Part shown: positions 33,320-42,043 of the stretch, one piece after another | Numbering within the stretch: the stretch's first letter is position 1 | Layout: each line of letters begins with the position of its first letter | Assembly: GCF_004764705.1 (NCBI RefSeq) | Contig: NZ_SHLX01000007.1 | Location: 1 to 64,000 of the forward strand | Reading direction: 5' to 3' | Source: Paenibacillus cymbidii | GTDB taxonomy: Bacteria; Bacillota; Bacilli; Paenibacillales; NBRC-103111 | DNA: 64,000 bases | The notes under the pieces: generated by a model | Told to the model about the DNA's origin: nothing | Databases searched by the model: none | The model's input: only the letters and a program-made list of their open reading frames with translations | Made by a program: the position numbers and the translations under genes

Positions 33320-33364
33320 GGCGTGTTTCCTTTCTACATGCAGAATCGAGATGCGCCGGCGCGG

Positions 33365-34675
33365 TTATTGCTGCGAGCGCAGCTTGTTGTAATCGTCCTT
33401 CATCATCCGGGAGGACTCTTCCGGCGACATATCGCCGGTAAGCAGCGCCGGACCGATAATCTTCAGCGTGCTCCACATGCCGTTCGGCAAAAACTCCCGG
33501 TCAAATACGGGGATGGTCCGCAACGAGCCGTATGTTTTGTAATCCTCCGTCAGGCCGCCCAGGTCGTAGTTGACATCCTTCAGTCCGGCCGGCATGCCCG
33601 TTGCGGCAGCGACTTTGGCGATATTGTCGCTCTTCGCCATATAATTCAGCAGCAGCAGCGCCGCCTCCGTGTTTTTCGACTGCTTCGAGACGCCGAACGC
33701 TTCTCGTTCGCCTCCGTTCAGAATCGGTTCGTCGCCCGGATAGAACGCCGGCACGGGCATCATGCCGATCTGCGCGTCCGGATTGAGCTTCTTCGCTTCC
33801 GCCACAACGGCGTTGTTCTCGAACAGGAACGCCGCTTTGCCGGTAGCCAGCTTCTCTGCCGCGCTGAGCGGGTCGGCTGTGACCACGTCTTTATTCAAAT
33901 AACCTTCGTTCTTCAGAAGCACCAGCTGCTGCGATACGGTCGTCCAATTGCTCCAGTCGAATGTGCCGTCTTTGAGCGAATGGCCGAAATTGTGCGCTTT
34001 GTCGGAAACGAGCAGGATCGGCGCCAGCTTGTTGAAGAAACCGGCAAGCTTTGTCGTATCTTTGCCTCCGACGTAAATCGGCGTCAAGCCTGCATTTTTG
34101 ATCGCCTTGCTGGCCGCCAGCAGCTCCTCCCACGTTTTCGGAACGGCAAGCTTCAGATCCGCCAGCACTTTTTTGTTGTAAACGATGCCGGATTGGTCGA
34201 TATTGAGCGGGAGAACGAATACGTTGCCTTTTTTGTCGGAGATGGTAGGCTTGATCGTATCCGTCAAGCTGCCGAACCACGGCTGGTCGTTAAGCGGGCG
34301 CAAATATTCGCTGTACCGGTTGACCGACCAACCGTGCGTGGCGAACAGATCGGGCAAATCGTTCGAAGCCATCTTCGCTTTCATCAATTGCTCGTAATCT
34401 TTGCCTTGCGTGCTGAAATCGACGGTAATGGTCGGATTCTCTTTGGTGAAGCTGGTGATAATCGCCTGGATCGTATCGAACGTAACGCCGGTTGCATTGG
34501 TCATCATCGTCAGCTTGACCGGCTTCGTCTCTTTCGCAGGCGAAGACGACGTCGCGGGCGTCTGCGATGGCGCCGCCTTTCCCGCCGACGGGGCTTCGTT
34601 TCCTCCACCGGAGCATCCGGCCGCCGCGAGAAGCGCCGACAAGCCAATCGCGTACAACATCTGCTTTTTTTTCAT
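33365..34675 (-). CDS. Extracellular sugar-binding lipoprotein of ABC transporter
   Basis: 436 residues. Lipoprotein signal ending in LLAAAGC at about residue 21, a Ser/Pro linker, then a family 1 solute-binding protein fold (LTMMTNATGVTFDTIQAII, YEQLMKAKMASNDLPDLFA, AAFLFENNAVVAEAKK). It captures an oligosaccharide or sugar outside the cell and delivers it to the two permeases. First gene of the operon. The divergent YesM/YesN pair probably induces it. Upstream, -10-like TATACT and the palindrome AAGCGCTT at 34736-34743 might be promoter and catabolite-control elements; the latter is a poor match to the cre consensus. Confidence 0.93.
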   Translation of the reverse strand: MKKKQMLYAIGLSALLAAAGCSGGGNEAPSAGKAAPSQTPATSSSPAKETKPVKLTMMTNATGVTFDTIQAIITSFTKENPTITVDFSTQGKDYEQLMKAKMASNDLPDLFATHGWSVNRYSEYLRPLNDQPWFGSLTDTIKPTISDKKGNVFVLPLNIDQSGIVYNKKVLADLKLAVPKTWEELLAASKAIKNAGLTPIYVGGKDTTKLAGFFNKLAPILLVSDKAHNFGHSLKDGTFDWSNWTTVSQQLVLLKNEGYLNKDVVTADPLSAAEKLATGKAAFLFENNAVVAEAKKLNPDAQIGMMPVPAFYPGDEPILNGGEREAFGVSKQSKNTEAALLLLNYMAKSDNIAKVAAATGMPAGLKDVNYDLGGLTEDYKTYGSLRTIPVFDREFLPNGMWSTLKIIGPALLTGDMSPEESSRMMKDDYNKLRSQQ

Positions 34676-34895
34676 GAAACCACGATCTCCTTTTCGCTAT
34701 GCTTGGTTGCCACATGATTCAGTATACGGGAAATAAAGCGCTTCCCACGCGCTCAAAACTACACTTTGCGCGCCGCTTTCTATGATCGCCTCCATTCCCG
34801 GCCGCCTAACCGGCTTTCGGGAGAGGAACATGCGGGAACATGTCGAATAGATGTCACGAGCAATAAGGCAGCGATAGCGAAAGGCGGATTTTGCG

Positions 34896-36668
34896 ATGAC
34901 CGGATTTCCCATCAAACTGCACCGGCCGCTTAACAAGAAGCTCGTGTTTATTTTTATCGTCAGCACGCTGGTTCCGTTATTGATCGCCACCTATTTGGCG
35001 GCGCGCGTCTTTGTCGCCGAGAACAACAAGGACACCGGAATTCTGATCGACAATACGCTCATTTCGTTGTCGCAAAGCTTGACCGGTTATTTAAACGAGC
35101 TGGACCAGCTCACCTTGATTCCGTATTACAACGACGATTTCATCTATGCGCTCAAAATGATGGCGTCCGACTCCAGCGGCAGCATGAGCAAATACCAACT
35201 GCTGAGCATTACCAACATGCTCGATTCCCAGCTGCGGTTCGTCCGGTACACGCGGAAAGATATTATGAGCACGTTGATCGTCTCCGGCGACAAGCCGTTG
35301 TTTTTCTCCACGAACAATCCGCTCAACGATGTGGTGACGGGCTACGATTTCTTTAATACCTCCTGGTACCGCCAGGCGCTGCAGGCAGGCGGCAACGCCG
35401 TGTTCATTGCGCCGCACAGGCAGGACTACTTCACCCGCACGCGCGAGGAAACGGTGTTCTCCGTTGCGCGCACGATCCGCGAAATTCCGTCCCAGCGCCC
35501 GATCAGCGTCATTATCGCCGACGCCAACAATGTCGTGGTGCAGAAGCTGTTTCAGGACATCGACTTTCACGTGCCTTCGCGAATCGTGCTGCTCGATCGC
35601 GACCGCAACATCGTATACGCAAACGGCGAAGTAAACCCGGCGTTATTCCGCGAACTGCCCGCCAACCGTTCGGTCGTTCGCGACGGAGACAATAGCTATT
35701 GGGTCGTCAGGCGGACGGTAGCCCCAACCGATTGGGAAATGATCGTGCTGCTATCGTATACGCATTTGCAGCAGAAGACGCTGTGGGTGTATTTGAATTC
35801 GGCCATTCTCTACATGGTGTGCCTGGTTGTGGCGTTCCTGTTCTATCTATGGTTGTCGCGCAAAGTAACCGGGCCGGTACGGGAAATCATCAAAACGATG
35901 CGCCGCGTCGAAGACGGCGATCTGTCCGCGCGCTACCGCTTCCGCACGAAGGACGAATTTGAAGTGATCGGCCAATCGCTCAATTCCATGGTCGAGCAGC
36001 TGAAGCAGCGAATCGAGATGGAATATGTGCTCGTGCTGAAGCAGCGCAATACGGAATACAAGGCGCTGCAGGCGCAAGTCCAGCCCCATTTTCTGTTCAA
36101 TATGCTGAACGGGTTCATCGCGCTCAATCAGATCGGCGAACGGGAGCTGCTGGAGCGGTCGATTATCGATCTTACCTTGCTGCTGCGTTACATCCTTGAC
36201 GAAGCGGATATGACAACGCTTGAAGCCGAGCTGAGCCTGATCGAAAAATACGGCTCCCTCCAGCAGCTCCGCTTCGGCCGGCGGCTGCAGGTGTTCGTTG
36301 CGTGCGACGACTGCGTCCGCTTGTACCGGATCCCGAAGCTGCTGCTGCAGCCGCTCGTCGAAAATGCCGTCATTCACGGCATCGAACCGCTCAACGTCCC
36401 GTGCCGGCTGTCGATAACGGCTGACGTTGCGATGGAGGAGGACGGACTGCCGTATGTACGGATTCGCATCGAGGATGACGGCACCGGCTTCGATCCGGCG
36501 CAAGCCGAGGAGCGCGGCCATGTGGGTTTGGCCAATACGCGCGAGCGGCTCCGGCTCATCTTCCCGGACAGCCGCTTCCTGCTGGACAGCCGTCCGGGAA
36601 CGGGAACGCGCATCGCCATTCTGATCCCGGAGGCTGCTTTCCATGAACATTCTCATCGCGGACGATGA
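34896..36668 (+). CDS. YesM-type sensor histidine kinase
   Basis: 590 residues: an N-terminal membrane helix (LVFIFIVSTLVPLLIATYL), an extracellular dCache-like domain to about residue 285, a second helix (AILYMVCLVVAFLFYLW), a HAMP segment, the His_kinase domain with QVQPHFLFNMLNG (phosphoacceptor His) and a C-terminal HATPase_c with ENAVIHGIE and DDGTGFD. Such kinases sense a sugar or binding protein and phosphorylate a YesN regulator. The next gene overlaps it by 26 nt and encodes that regulator; the sugar ABC operon is divergent. Confidence 0.94.
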   Translation: MTGFPIKLHRPLNKKLVFIFIVSTLVPLLIATYLAARVFVAENNKDTGILIDNTLISLSQSLTGYLNELDQLTLIPYYNDDFIYALKMMASDSSGSMSKYQLLSITNMLDSQLRFVRYTRKDIMSTLIVSGDKPLFFSTNNPLNDVVTGYDFFNTSWYRQALQAGGNAVFIAPHRQDYFTRTREETVFSVARTIREIPSQRPISVIIADANNVVVQKLFQDIDFHVPSRIVLLDRDRNIVYANGEVNPALFRELPANRSVVRDGDNSYWVVRRTVAPTDWEMIVLLSYTHLQQKTLWVYLNSAILYMVCLVVAFLFYLWLSRKVTGPVREIIKTMRRVEDGDLSARYRFRTKDEFEVIGQSLNSMVEQLKQRIEMEYVLVLKQRNTEYKALQAQVQPHFLFNMLNGFIALNQIGERELLERSIIDLTLLLRYILDEADMTTLEAELSLIEKYGSLQQLRFGRRLQVFVACDDCVRLYRIPKLLLQPLVENAVIHGIEPLNVPCRLSITADVAMEEDGLPYVRIRIEDDGTGFDPAQAEERGHVGLANTRERLRLIFPDSRFLLDSRPGTGTRIAILIPEAAFHEHSHRGR

Positions 36669-38133
36669 GCCGTTGATTCGGCTGTCGATTCGGCACAATC
36701 TGGAGAAACAGCCCATCGACCGTTTGCGCGTATACGAAGCCGCCGACGGTATGGAGCTGCTGCGCGAGCTGGAGCGGCTGCAGCCCGATGTCGCGATTGT
36801 CGACATCAAGATGCCGCTGCTCGGCGGACTGGAAGCGATCGAACAAGGCCGCTCGCTTTCGCCGCACACCGAATTTATCATCACAACCGGATTCTCGGAA
36901 TTCGATTATGCCCGGCGGGCAATCGCCTTGCGCGTCACCGAGTATTTATTGAAGCCGGTCAGCTCCGAGCAGTTCGGGGCGGTCCTCCGCAACGTGCGCG
37001 AATCGCTCGCCCGCCAATCGGCCGAAAGCAACCGCTTGTTTACGCTGCACATTGCCGAGACGGTAGCGGCCCAAGACTCTTCATCCGCGCCGGACGATCG
37101 TCTTCCTCTCGCTTCGCTGCAGGTCAAGCTGATGGCCGTTTGTTTCGACGGCAGTTGCGCAGCGGGCCTGTCCGATGCGGAGGCTTGGCTCGCCCGCGCC
37201 CGGACGCACATCGAACCGTATCTGAGCCGTCATTTCCATATGACCGTCGTCAAGCTGCGGGATCACGAGCGTGTGCTCGTATTCGGCGTAAACAAGCAAG
37301 ATGCAAGCAGGGACAGCGCGCTGTCTTCCTGTGTGAAGGAATTAAACGTTTTGACGGCGGCATGGCGCAAGGAACACGGGGCCGTCACAGTGGTGACCGG
37401 CACAACGATACCGGCGGCTGACTTTGGCAACGCCTATGCCGAGCTGACGGAGCTTCTGTGCCTGCGAGCCTTGTTGGGCGTTTCCATGCATTATTCGCAG
37501 TCGTTCCTGCGTGCCGTCCGTGCCGACAAGCCTCACTATGCCGACGCAAGCGCCCTGCTGGTCGATCTGGCCCACGATCTTTATGCGGATCAACCGATCG
37601 TTGCCCACGCGAAGGCGGAAAGGCTGATCTCGTGCATCGAAGGCGTGCGCCTTTATGAGCATCCGCGAACGATTCGGGCGATTGCCGACTATTTGCGCGG
37701 CGTCGTCGGGTTGTCCGTGGCGCCGAACGCGTCCTTTGCCGCGTTGAAGCAGGAACTGCTCGGCTGGTGCAAAAGCAGAATCGGCGTCCAGACGGATCGC
37801 GGCCGGTTGATTCGTTCCCTCCGGGCTTATGCCGAAGCCCACTTCATGGAGGATATCAGCGTAGCCAAGGCGGCGGACCGGTTCGACCTCAGCCCCAACT
37901 ATATAAGCACCCTGTTCCATAAGGAAACAGGCACCAAATTCGTCGAATACGTCACCCGGCTGCGAATGAAGGAGGCGCAAAAACTGCTGACGGAGACGGA
38001 GCTTTCCGTGCAGGAGATCACGCGCAGGATCGGGCTGTATAGCACCAGCCACTTCAGCAAACTGTTCACCCAGTATTGCAACGCTTCTCCGCGGGAGTAC
38101 AAACGATCGTTCGGGGCGAAAGAGAGCGAATGA
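36643..38133 (+). CDS. YesN-type response regulator (REC plus AraC DNA-binding domain)
   Basis: 496 residues. The N-terminal receiver has DDE at 7-9, the phosphoacceptor Asp54 in DVAIVDIKMP, and Lys in YLLKPVS. A 250-residue middle linker follows, then the AraC domain (VAKAADRFDLSPNYISTLFH and ITRRIGLYSTSHFSKLF). It probably activates the divergent carbohydrate ABC operon on phosphorylation by the overlapping YesM-type kinase. A perfect palindromic terminator follows 1 nt after the stop. Confidence 0.94.
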   Translation: MNILIADDEPLIRLSIRHNLEKQPIDRLRVYEAADGMELLRELERLQPDVAIVDIKMPLLGGLEAIEQGRSLSPHTEFIITTGFSEFDYARRAIALRVTEYLLKPVSSEQFGAVLRNVRESLARQSAESNRLFTLHIAETVAAQDSSSAPDDRLPLASLQVKLMAVCFDGSCAAGLSDAEAWLARARTHIEPYLSRHFHMTVVKLRDHERVLVFGVNKQDASRDSALSSCVKELNVLTAAWRKEHGAVTVVTGTTIPAADFGNAYAELTELLCLRALLGVSMHYSQSFLRAVRADKPHYADASALLVDLAHDLYADQPIVAHAKAERLISCIEGVRLYEHPRTIRAIADYLRGVVGLSVAPNASFAALKQELLGWCKSRIGVQTDRGRLIRSLRAYAEAHFMEDISVAKAADRFDLSPNYISTLFHKETGTKFVEYVTRLRMKEAQKLLTETELSVQEITRRIGLYSTSHFSKLFTQYCNASPREYKRSFGAKESE

Positions 38134-38171
38134 CAAACAGACGGAATCGCCGCGGCGATTCCGTCTGTTTG
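38134..38171. terminator. Perfect bidirectional palindromic terminator
   Basis: A 38-bp perfect inverted repeat: each arm is 19 nt (CAAACAGACGGAATCGCCG and its complement) without a loop. It lies between the convergent yesN-like and glcF-like genes and starts directly at the yesN-like stop codon. Confidence 0.9.
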
Positions 38172-38190
38172 TTGTTGGCCGGCTAACCGG

Positions 38191-39615
38191 TTACTCCCGG
38201 TTTGCCAATCGTTCGTACAGGAAGTCGACGATATGCACCGCCTGCATTTTGTCGCCGATTTGCTCCCGTTCGATGCCGTATTTCATTTGCAGCAAACAGC
38301 CGGGATTGCTCGTCAGCAAATAATGGGCTTCCGTTTCCTTGACATGCTCCATCTTGTGATCGAGAATCTGCGTCGACATGTCCGGCTGCACCAGGTTGTA
38401 AATGCCGGCCGAACCGCAGCAGCGATCGGCGCCTTGCAGCTCGCGGAAACGCGCGCCTTCGACTCGGCTCATCAAGTCGCGCGGCGCGTTGCCGGCGCGC
38501 ATGACGTTGCGCAGATGGCACGAATCCTGGTACGTGATCGTCAGCGGCCTGGTTTCGCCGGACTCGTTCTTCAGCGCCGCGAGTTGCGGGATGCGGCCGC
38601 GCTCCATGATGATTTGGCTGACGTCCTTGACGCGTTCGGCGAACCAGGCGGACGATTCCTTCCATTCCGGGTCGTCGTGCAGCAGATGGTTGTATTCGAC
38701 GAGCAGCGCGCCGCAGCCGCCGGCATTCGAAATAATGTAGTCCACGTTCGCCTCGCGGAACGCGCGGATGTTCTTCTTCGCCAGCTCGCGCGCCTGGTCG
38801 AGCTCGCCGCTGTGGGCGTGAAGCGCGCCGCAGCAGTTTTGCGAGTCGGGGATCACGACGTCGAAGCCGCACTCGGCCAACAATTTAACCGTGTTAACAT
38901 TGGAGCCGAGGAACAGCACATCCATCAAACAGCCGCGGAACATGCCGACGCGGGCGACCGCCTTGCCTTTGGCCGGCACGAACGTGCCCAGCGCGCCAAC
39001 GACGCCTTGCGACGACGCTTCCGGTAAAATACGCTCCATATTGCGCATATGCGCCGGGAACAGCCGCATGATGCCGGTGGCGCGGGCCACCTTGTTCAAG
39101 CCCGTGCGCTGGTACGCCTTAAGCGCAAAGCCAAGCGCGCGCATCCGCTTCGGGTGCGGAAACATTTGCTTGAACATCAGCGCACGCGTCGATCGCACGA
39201 ACCAGCCGTGCTCCTCGTGGCGTTCGATCGCGTCGCGCGTTTGCTCCAGCAGTTGGCCGTATTTGACGTCGGACGGACACACCGGCTCGCAGGCGCGGCA
39301 GCCGAGGCACAGATCCATCTGTGCCTTGAACTGCTCGCCCGGCTCCATGATATCGTCCACGACCGCCTTCATCAGAGCGATCCGCCCGCGTGGCGACGCC
39401 GCTTCGAGGCCGGTTTCCTTGAAGGTCGGGCAAGCGGGCTGACAGAAGCCGCAGCGCATGCAGTTCGTCAGCTCGTCGTAGTTGAGCGTCAGCTTCATCC
39501 GCTGCGCCAGCGCCGCGGTGTCGCCTTTTTTCGCCTCCGGCAGCGGCACGCGGCCAATGGACGCCGCGCTGGGGGCATGCTCCTGTTCGTGGCCGGTTTT
39601 CGTCGTTGTAGTCAT
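38191..39615 (-). CDS. glcF: Glycolate oxidase iron-sulfur subunit (GlcF-like)
   Basis: 474 residues. Two [4Fe-4S] ferredoxin motifs, CMRCGFCQPACP and CLGCRACEPVCP, are followed by two CCG domains (SQNCCGALHAHSG and ADRCCGSAGIYN). It passes electrons from the flavin subunit to the respiratory chain during oxidation of glycolate or a related 2-hydroxyacid. Its ATG overlaps the stop of the FAD subunit gene (ATGA), the usual arrangement. There is no GlcE gene, as is common in Firmicutes; D-lactate is an alternative substrate. Confidence 0.93.
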   Translation of the reverse strand: MTTTTKTGHEQEHAPSAASIGRVPLPEAKKGDTAALAQRMKLTLNYDELTNCMRCGFCQPACPTFKETGLEAASPRGRIALMKAVVDDIMEPGEQFKAQMDLCLGCRACEPVCPSDVKYGQLLEQTRDAIERHEEHGWFVRSTRALMFKQMFPHPKRMRALGFALKAYQRTGLNKVARATGIMRLFPAHMRNMERILPEASSQGVVGALGTFVPAKGKAVARVGMFRGCLMDVLFLGSNVNTVKLLAECGFDVVIPDSQNCCGALHAHSGELDQARELAKKNIRAFREANVDYIISNAGGCGALLVEYNHLLHDDPEWKESSAWFAERVKDVSQIIMERGRIPQLAALKNESGETRPLTITYQDSCHLRNVMRAGNAPRDLMSRVEGARFRELQGADRCCGSAGIYNLVQPDMSTQILDHKMEHVKETEAHYLLTSNPGCLLQMKYGIEREQIGDKMQAVHIVDFLYERLANRE

Positions 39616-41027
39616 TTCTGCACCACCACTCGTTTGCGCGATTGTTTGGCGAATATTTTGCCGGGATTCATGATGCCGTTCGGATCGAACGCTGCTTTGA
39701 CCGCCTTCATCAGCTCGATGCCGGCCGGTCCGATTTTCCATTCGAGGAACGGCGCTTTGACCACGCCGACGCCATGCTCGCCGGTAATCGTGCCGCCGAG
39801 CCGGATGGCCGCTTCGAATATTTCCGCGAACGCTTCTTCGACGCGGTGAATTTCTTCCTCGTTGCGGGCGTCGGTCGGCACCGTCGGATGCAAATTGCCG
39901 TCGCCGGCATGGCCGAACGTACAAATCTGCACGTCGTATTTGCGTGCGATTTCGTTAATTTCGAGCACCATTTCGGCAATTTTCGAACGCGGCACGGTGG
40001 CGTCCTCAAGAATCGTCGTCGGCCGAATGCGGGCGATCGTCGAGAGGGCGCTGCGCCGCGCCTTCATCAGCTTCTCGGCTTCGGCGGCGCCCTCCGCCAG
40101 CTTCACTTCGGCCGCGCCTTCCGCCAGGCAGATGCGGGAAATTTCTGCGATGTCGCGGGCGATCACCGCCTCGTCGTTGCCGTCCTGCTCGATCAGCAGC
40201 ACCGCTTCCATATCGAGCGGCAAGCCGATGCGGTTAAACTCCTCGACGACGCGCAGCGTCGGGTTGTCGATAAACTCCAGCGTCGCCGGAATGATGCGGT
40301 TGCCGACGATGCTCGACACGCTGCGGGCGGCGGCGTGAATGTCCTTGTACATCGCCAGCATCGTTTTGCGCTGCGTTGGCATCGGGATCAGCTTGACGAT
40401 TGCCTCCGTGATGATGGCGAGCGTACCTTCGGAACCGACGAGCAGCTTGGTCAAATCGTAGCCGGCGACGTCCTTGTACAGCTTGCCGCCGGTGCGGATA
40501 ATTTCACCGTTTGGCAGCACCGCCTCGAGCCCGATGACGTAATCTTTGGTCGTGCCGTACTTAAGCCCGCGCAAGCCGCCGGCGCATTCCATGATGTTGC
40601 CGCCGAGCGTGGAAATGACCATGCTGCTCGGGTCCGGCGGATACATTAGCCCCAGCTTCTCGACGGCAAGATGGAACTCCTTCGTATTCAAGCCCGGCTG
40701 GAACGTCGCCGTCAAATTGTCCGTGTCGATTTCGATCAGTTTGTTCATCCGCGCCATGACCATCACGATGCCGCCTTGCACCGGCACGGTCCCCGCGCAC
40801 AAGTTGCTGCCGGCGCCGCGGCCGACGATCGGGATGCGGTGCTCGTTCGCCAGTTTCAGAATCGCCGCCACCTGGTGCTTGTCGGCCGGATAAATAACGC
40901 CGTCCGGCATCGACTGGTGCATCGGCGTCGCGTCGTATGAATGCGTCACGAGCGCCTCCATATCGTCGCGATAATGGGTTTCTCCTACGATAGCGCGCAG
41001 CTTCGCGCGCAACGATTGCTCCAACAT
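39612..41027 (-). CDS. glcD: FAD-linked 2-hydroxyacid oxidase subunit (GlcD-like)
   Basis: 471 residues. The PCMH-type FAD-binding domain has PIVGRGAGSNLCAGTVP and GLKYGTTKDYVIGLEAVLP; the C-terminal domain ends in GTITGEHGVGVVKAPFL, typical of GlcD/D-lactate dehydrogenases. It oxidises glycolate or D-lactate and passes electrons to the overlapping GlcF subunit. The promoter region contains a TATAAT and a palindromic operator, so the operon is probably repressed by a GntR-type regulator encoded elsewhere. Confidence 0.93.
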   Translation of the reverse strand: MLEQSLRAKLRAIVGETHYRDDMEALVTHSYDATPMHQSMPDGVIYPADKHQVAAILKLANEHRIPIVGRGAGSNLCAGTVPVQGGIVMVMARMNKLIEIDTDNLTATFQPGLNTKEFHLAVEKLGLMYPPDPSSMVISTLGGNIMECAGGLRGLKYGTTKDYVIGLEAVLPNGEIIRTGGKLYKDVAGYDLTKLLVGSEGTLAIITEAIVKLIPMPTQRKTMLAMYKDIHAAARSVSSIVGNRIIPATLEFIDNPTLRVVEEFNRIGLPLDMEAVLLIEQDGNDEAVIARDIAEISRICLAEGAAEVKLAEGAAEAEKLMKARRSALSTIARIRPTTILEDATVPRSKIAEMVLEINEIARKYDVQICTFGHAGDGNLHPTVPTDARNEEEIHRVEEAFAEIFEAAIRLGGTITGEHGVGVVKAPFLEWKIGPAGIELMKAVKAAFDPNGIMNPGKIFAKQSRKRVVVQK

Positions 41028-41054
41028 ATGGTTCTCCCCCGCTGCTGTAAATTA

Positions 41055-41086
41055 GTCAGGTCATCTGACGACTTTACTCCATTATA
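41055..41086 (-). promoter_or_regulatory. glcDF -10 box with palindromic operator
   Basis: Minus-strand TATAAT at 41081-41086. Just downstream, over the expected transcription start, lies GTCAGgtcatCTGAC (41055-41069), a perfect 5+5 inverted repeat. The position is that of a repressor operator. The sequence is of the kind bound by FadR-subfamily GntR regulators of hydroxyacid operons; this assignment is inference. Confidence 0.55.
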
Positions 41087-41096
41087 GCGCGCATGC

Positions 41097-41130
41097 AAAA
41101 AATCCCGCAACCTTTTTATTGGCAACGGGA
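41097..41130 (-). terminator. Terminator of the PhnC-like gene
   Basis: TCCCGTTGCC and GGTTGCGGGA form a partly wobble-paired stem on the minus strand, followed by six Ts. It lies 46 bp after the ATPase gene stop and just upstream of the glcD promoter. Confidence 0.75.
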
Positions 41131-41175
41131 CTTGCAATCTTTTGGGTAAATAAGAGCGCTTTCGTCAAACGCCGG

Positions 41176-41904
41176 TCAGGCAAAAATCATGTCCTTCTCG
41201 CGCTGCGTCAGCCGGCGGTTCTGCGTGTCGACGACGATTTTGCCGCGGTTGATGCCCCAGATGCGTGTGGCGAAACGTTCGGCCAGCTCGATCTTGTGCA
41301 AGCTGCAAATGATCGTCACGCCGGCGCTGCGGCACACGTCGCGCAAATCCTGCATCAACTGCTCCGCGCGATGCGGATCGAGACCGGCCACCGGCTCGTC
41401 GGCGACCAGAATCGTCGCGCCTTTCACCATGGCCATCGCCATCGCCACACGCTGCTGTTCGCCGCCGCTCAGCTTCTCTACCTTCATCTTCGCTTTGTCC
41501 AGCAGGCCGACCTTCTCCAGCGCGTCCATGCCGGTCATATGCTCCTCCATGCCGACGGAGCGGGTGATCAGGCGCCAGATCGGCAGCTGCTGCCAACGGG
41601 CGCCCAGCACGTTCTTCAGTGCCGTCGTCCGCGGATTAAGCCGCTTCTTCTCCTCGGCGAACGCCCAATGCTTGCGGAATTTCAGCTGCTGCAGCAAATT
41701 CAGCTCGGTAATTTCCTTGCCGTTGTATATATATTGGCCTTCCGTCCACTTTTCGCGCAGCGAAAGGCAGCGCAGAAGCGTCGTTTTGCCGCTGCCGCTT
41801 GCGCCGACCAAGGCGATGAATTCACCCTCGTCCACCTGCAGGCTGATGCGCGACAGCACTTCCGTGCCGCTAAAGCTTTTGGATAAATTGCGGATCGTCA
41901 GCAT
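41176..41904 (-). CDS. Orphan PhnC-like ABC transporter ATP-binding protein
   Basis: 242 residues from an ATG with AAGGAG 7 nt upstream. Walker A GASGSGKTT, signature LSGGEQQRV, Walker B ILVADEPVAGLD and the switch His in CSLHKIELAE are all present. The insertion between Q-loop and signature (NVLGARWQQLPIWRLITRSV) resembles PhnC phosphonate-import ATPases. No permease or binding-protein gene is nearby, so its partner must be elsewhere or it works alone. Neighbours on the same strand are glcDF downstream and an M29 aminopeptidase upstream. Confidence 0.88.
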   Translation of the reverse strand: MLTIRNLSKSFSGTEVLSRISLQVDEGEFIALVGASGSGKTTLLRCLSLREKWTEGQYIYNGKEITELNLLQQLKFRKHWAFAEEKKRLNPRTTALKNVLGARWQQLPIWRLITRSVGMEEHMTGMDALEKVGLLDKAKMKVEKLSGGEQQRVAMAMAMVKGATILVADEPVAGLDPHRAEQLMQDLRDVCRSAGVTIICSLHKIELAERFATRIWGINRGKIVVDTQNRRLTQREKDMIFA

Positions 41905-42043
41905 CGGGGAACTCCTTCGGCTTGTAGAATCGGCTTGTCGAATGACTCCCTCTATTATAGTCGATGACACGCGGGATGTCAGCTATTCCCTCCGGCTTCT
42001 TCCGGCTTCCGTTCCGCCCCGGGACGCCTTGCCGTCCGCGAAA

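Noticed and set aside
34736-34743. AAGCGCTT as a CcpA cre site for the sugar ABC operon
   Set aside because: The flanks miss about three conserved cre positions; kept only as a comment in the binding-protein entry.
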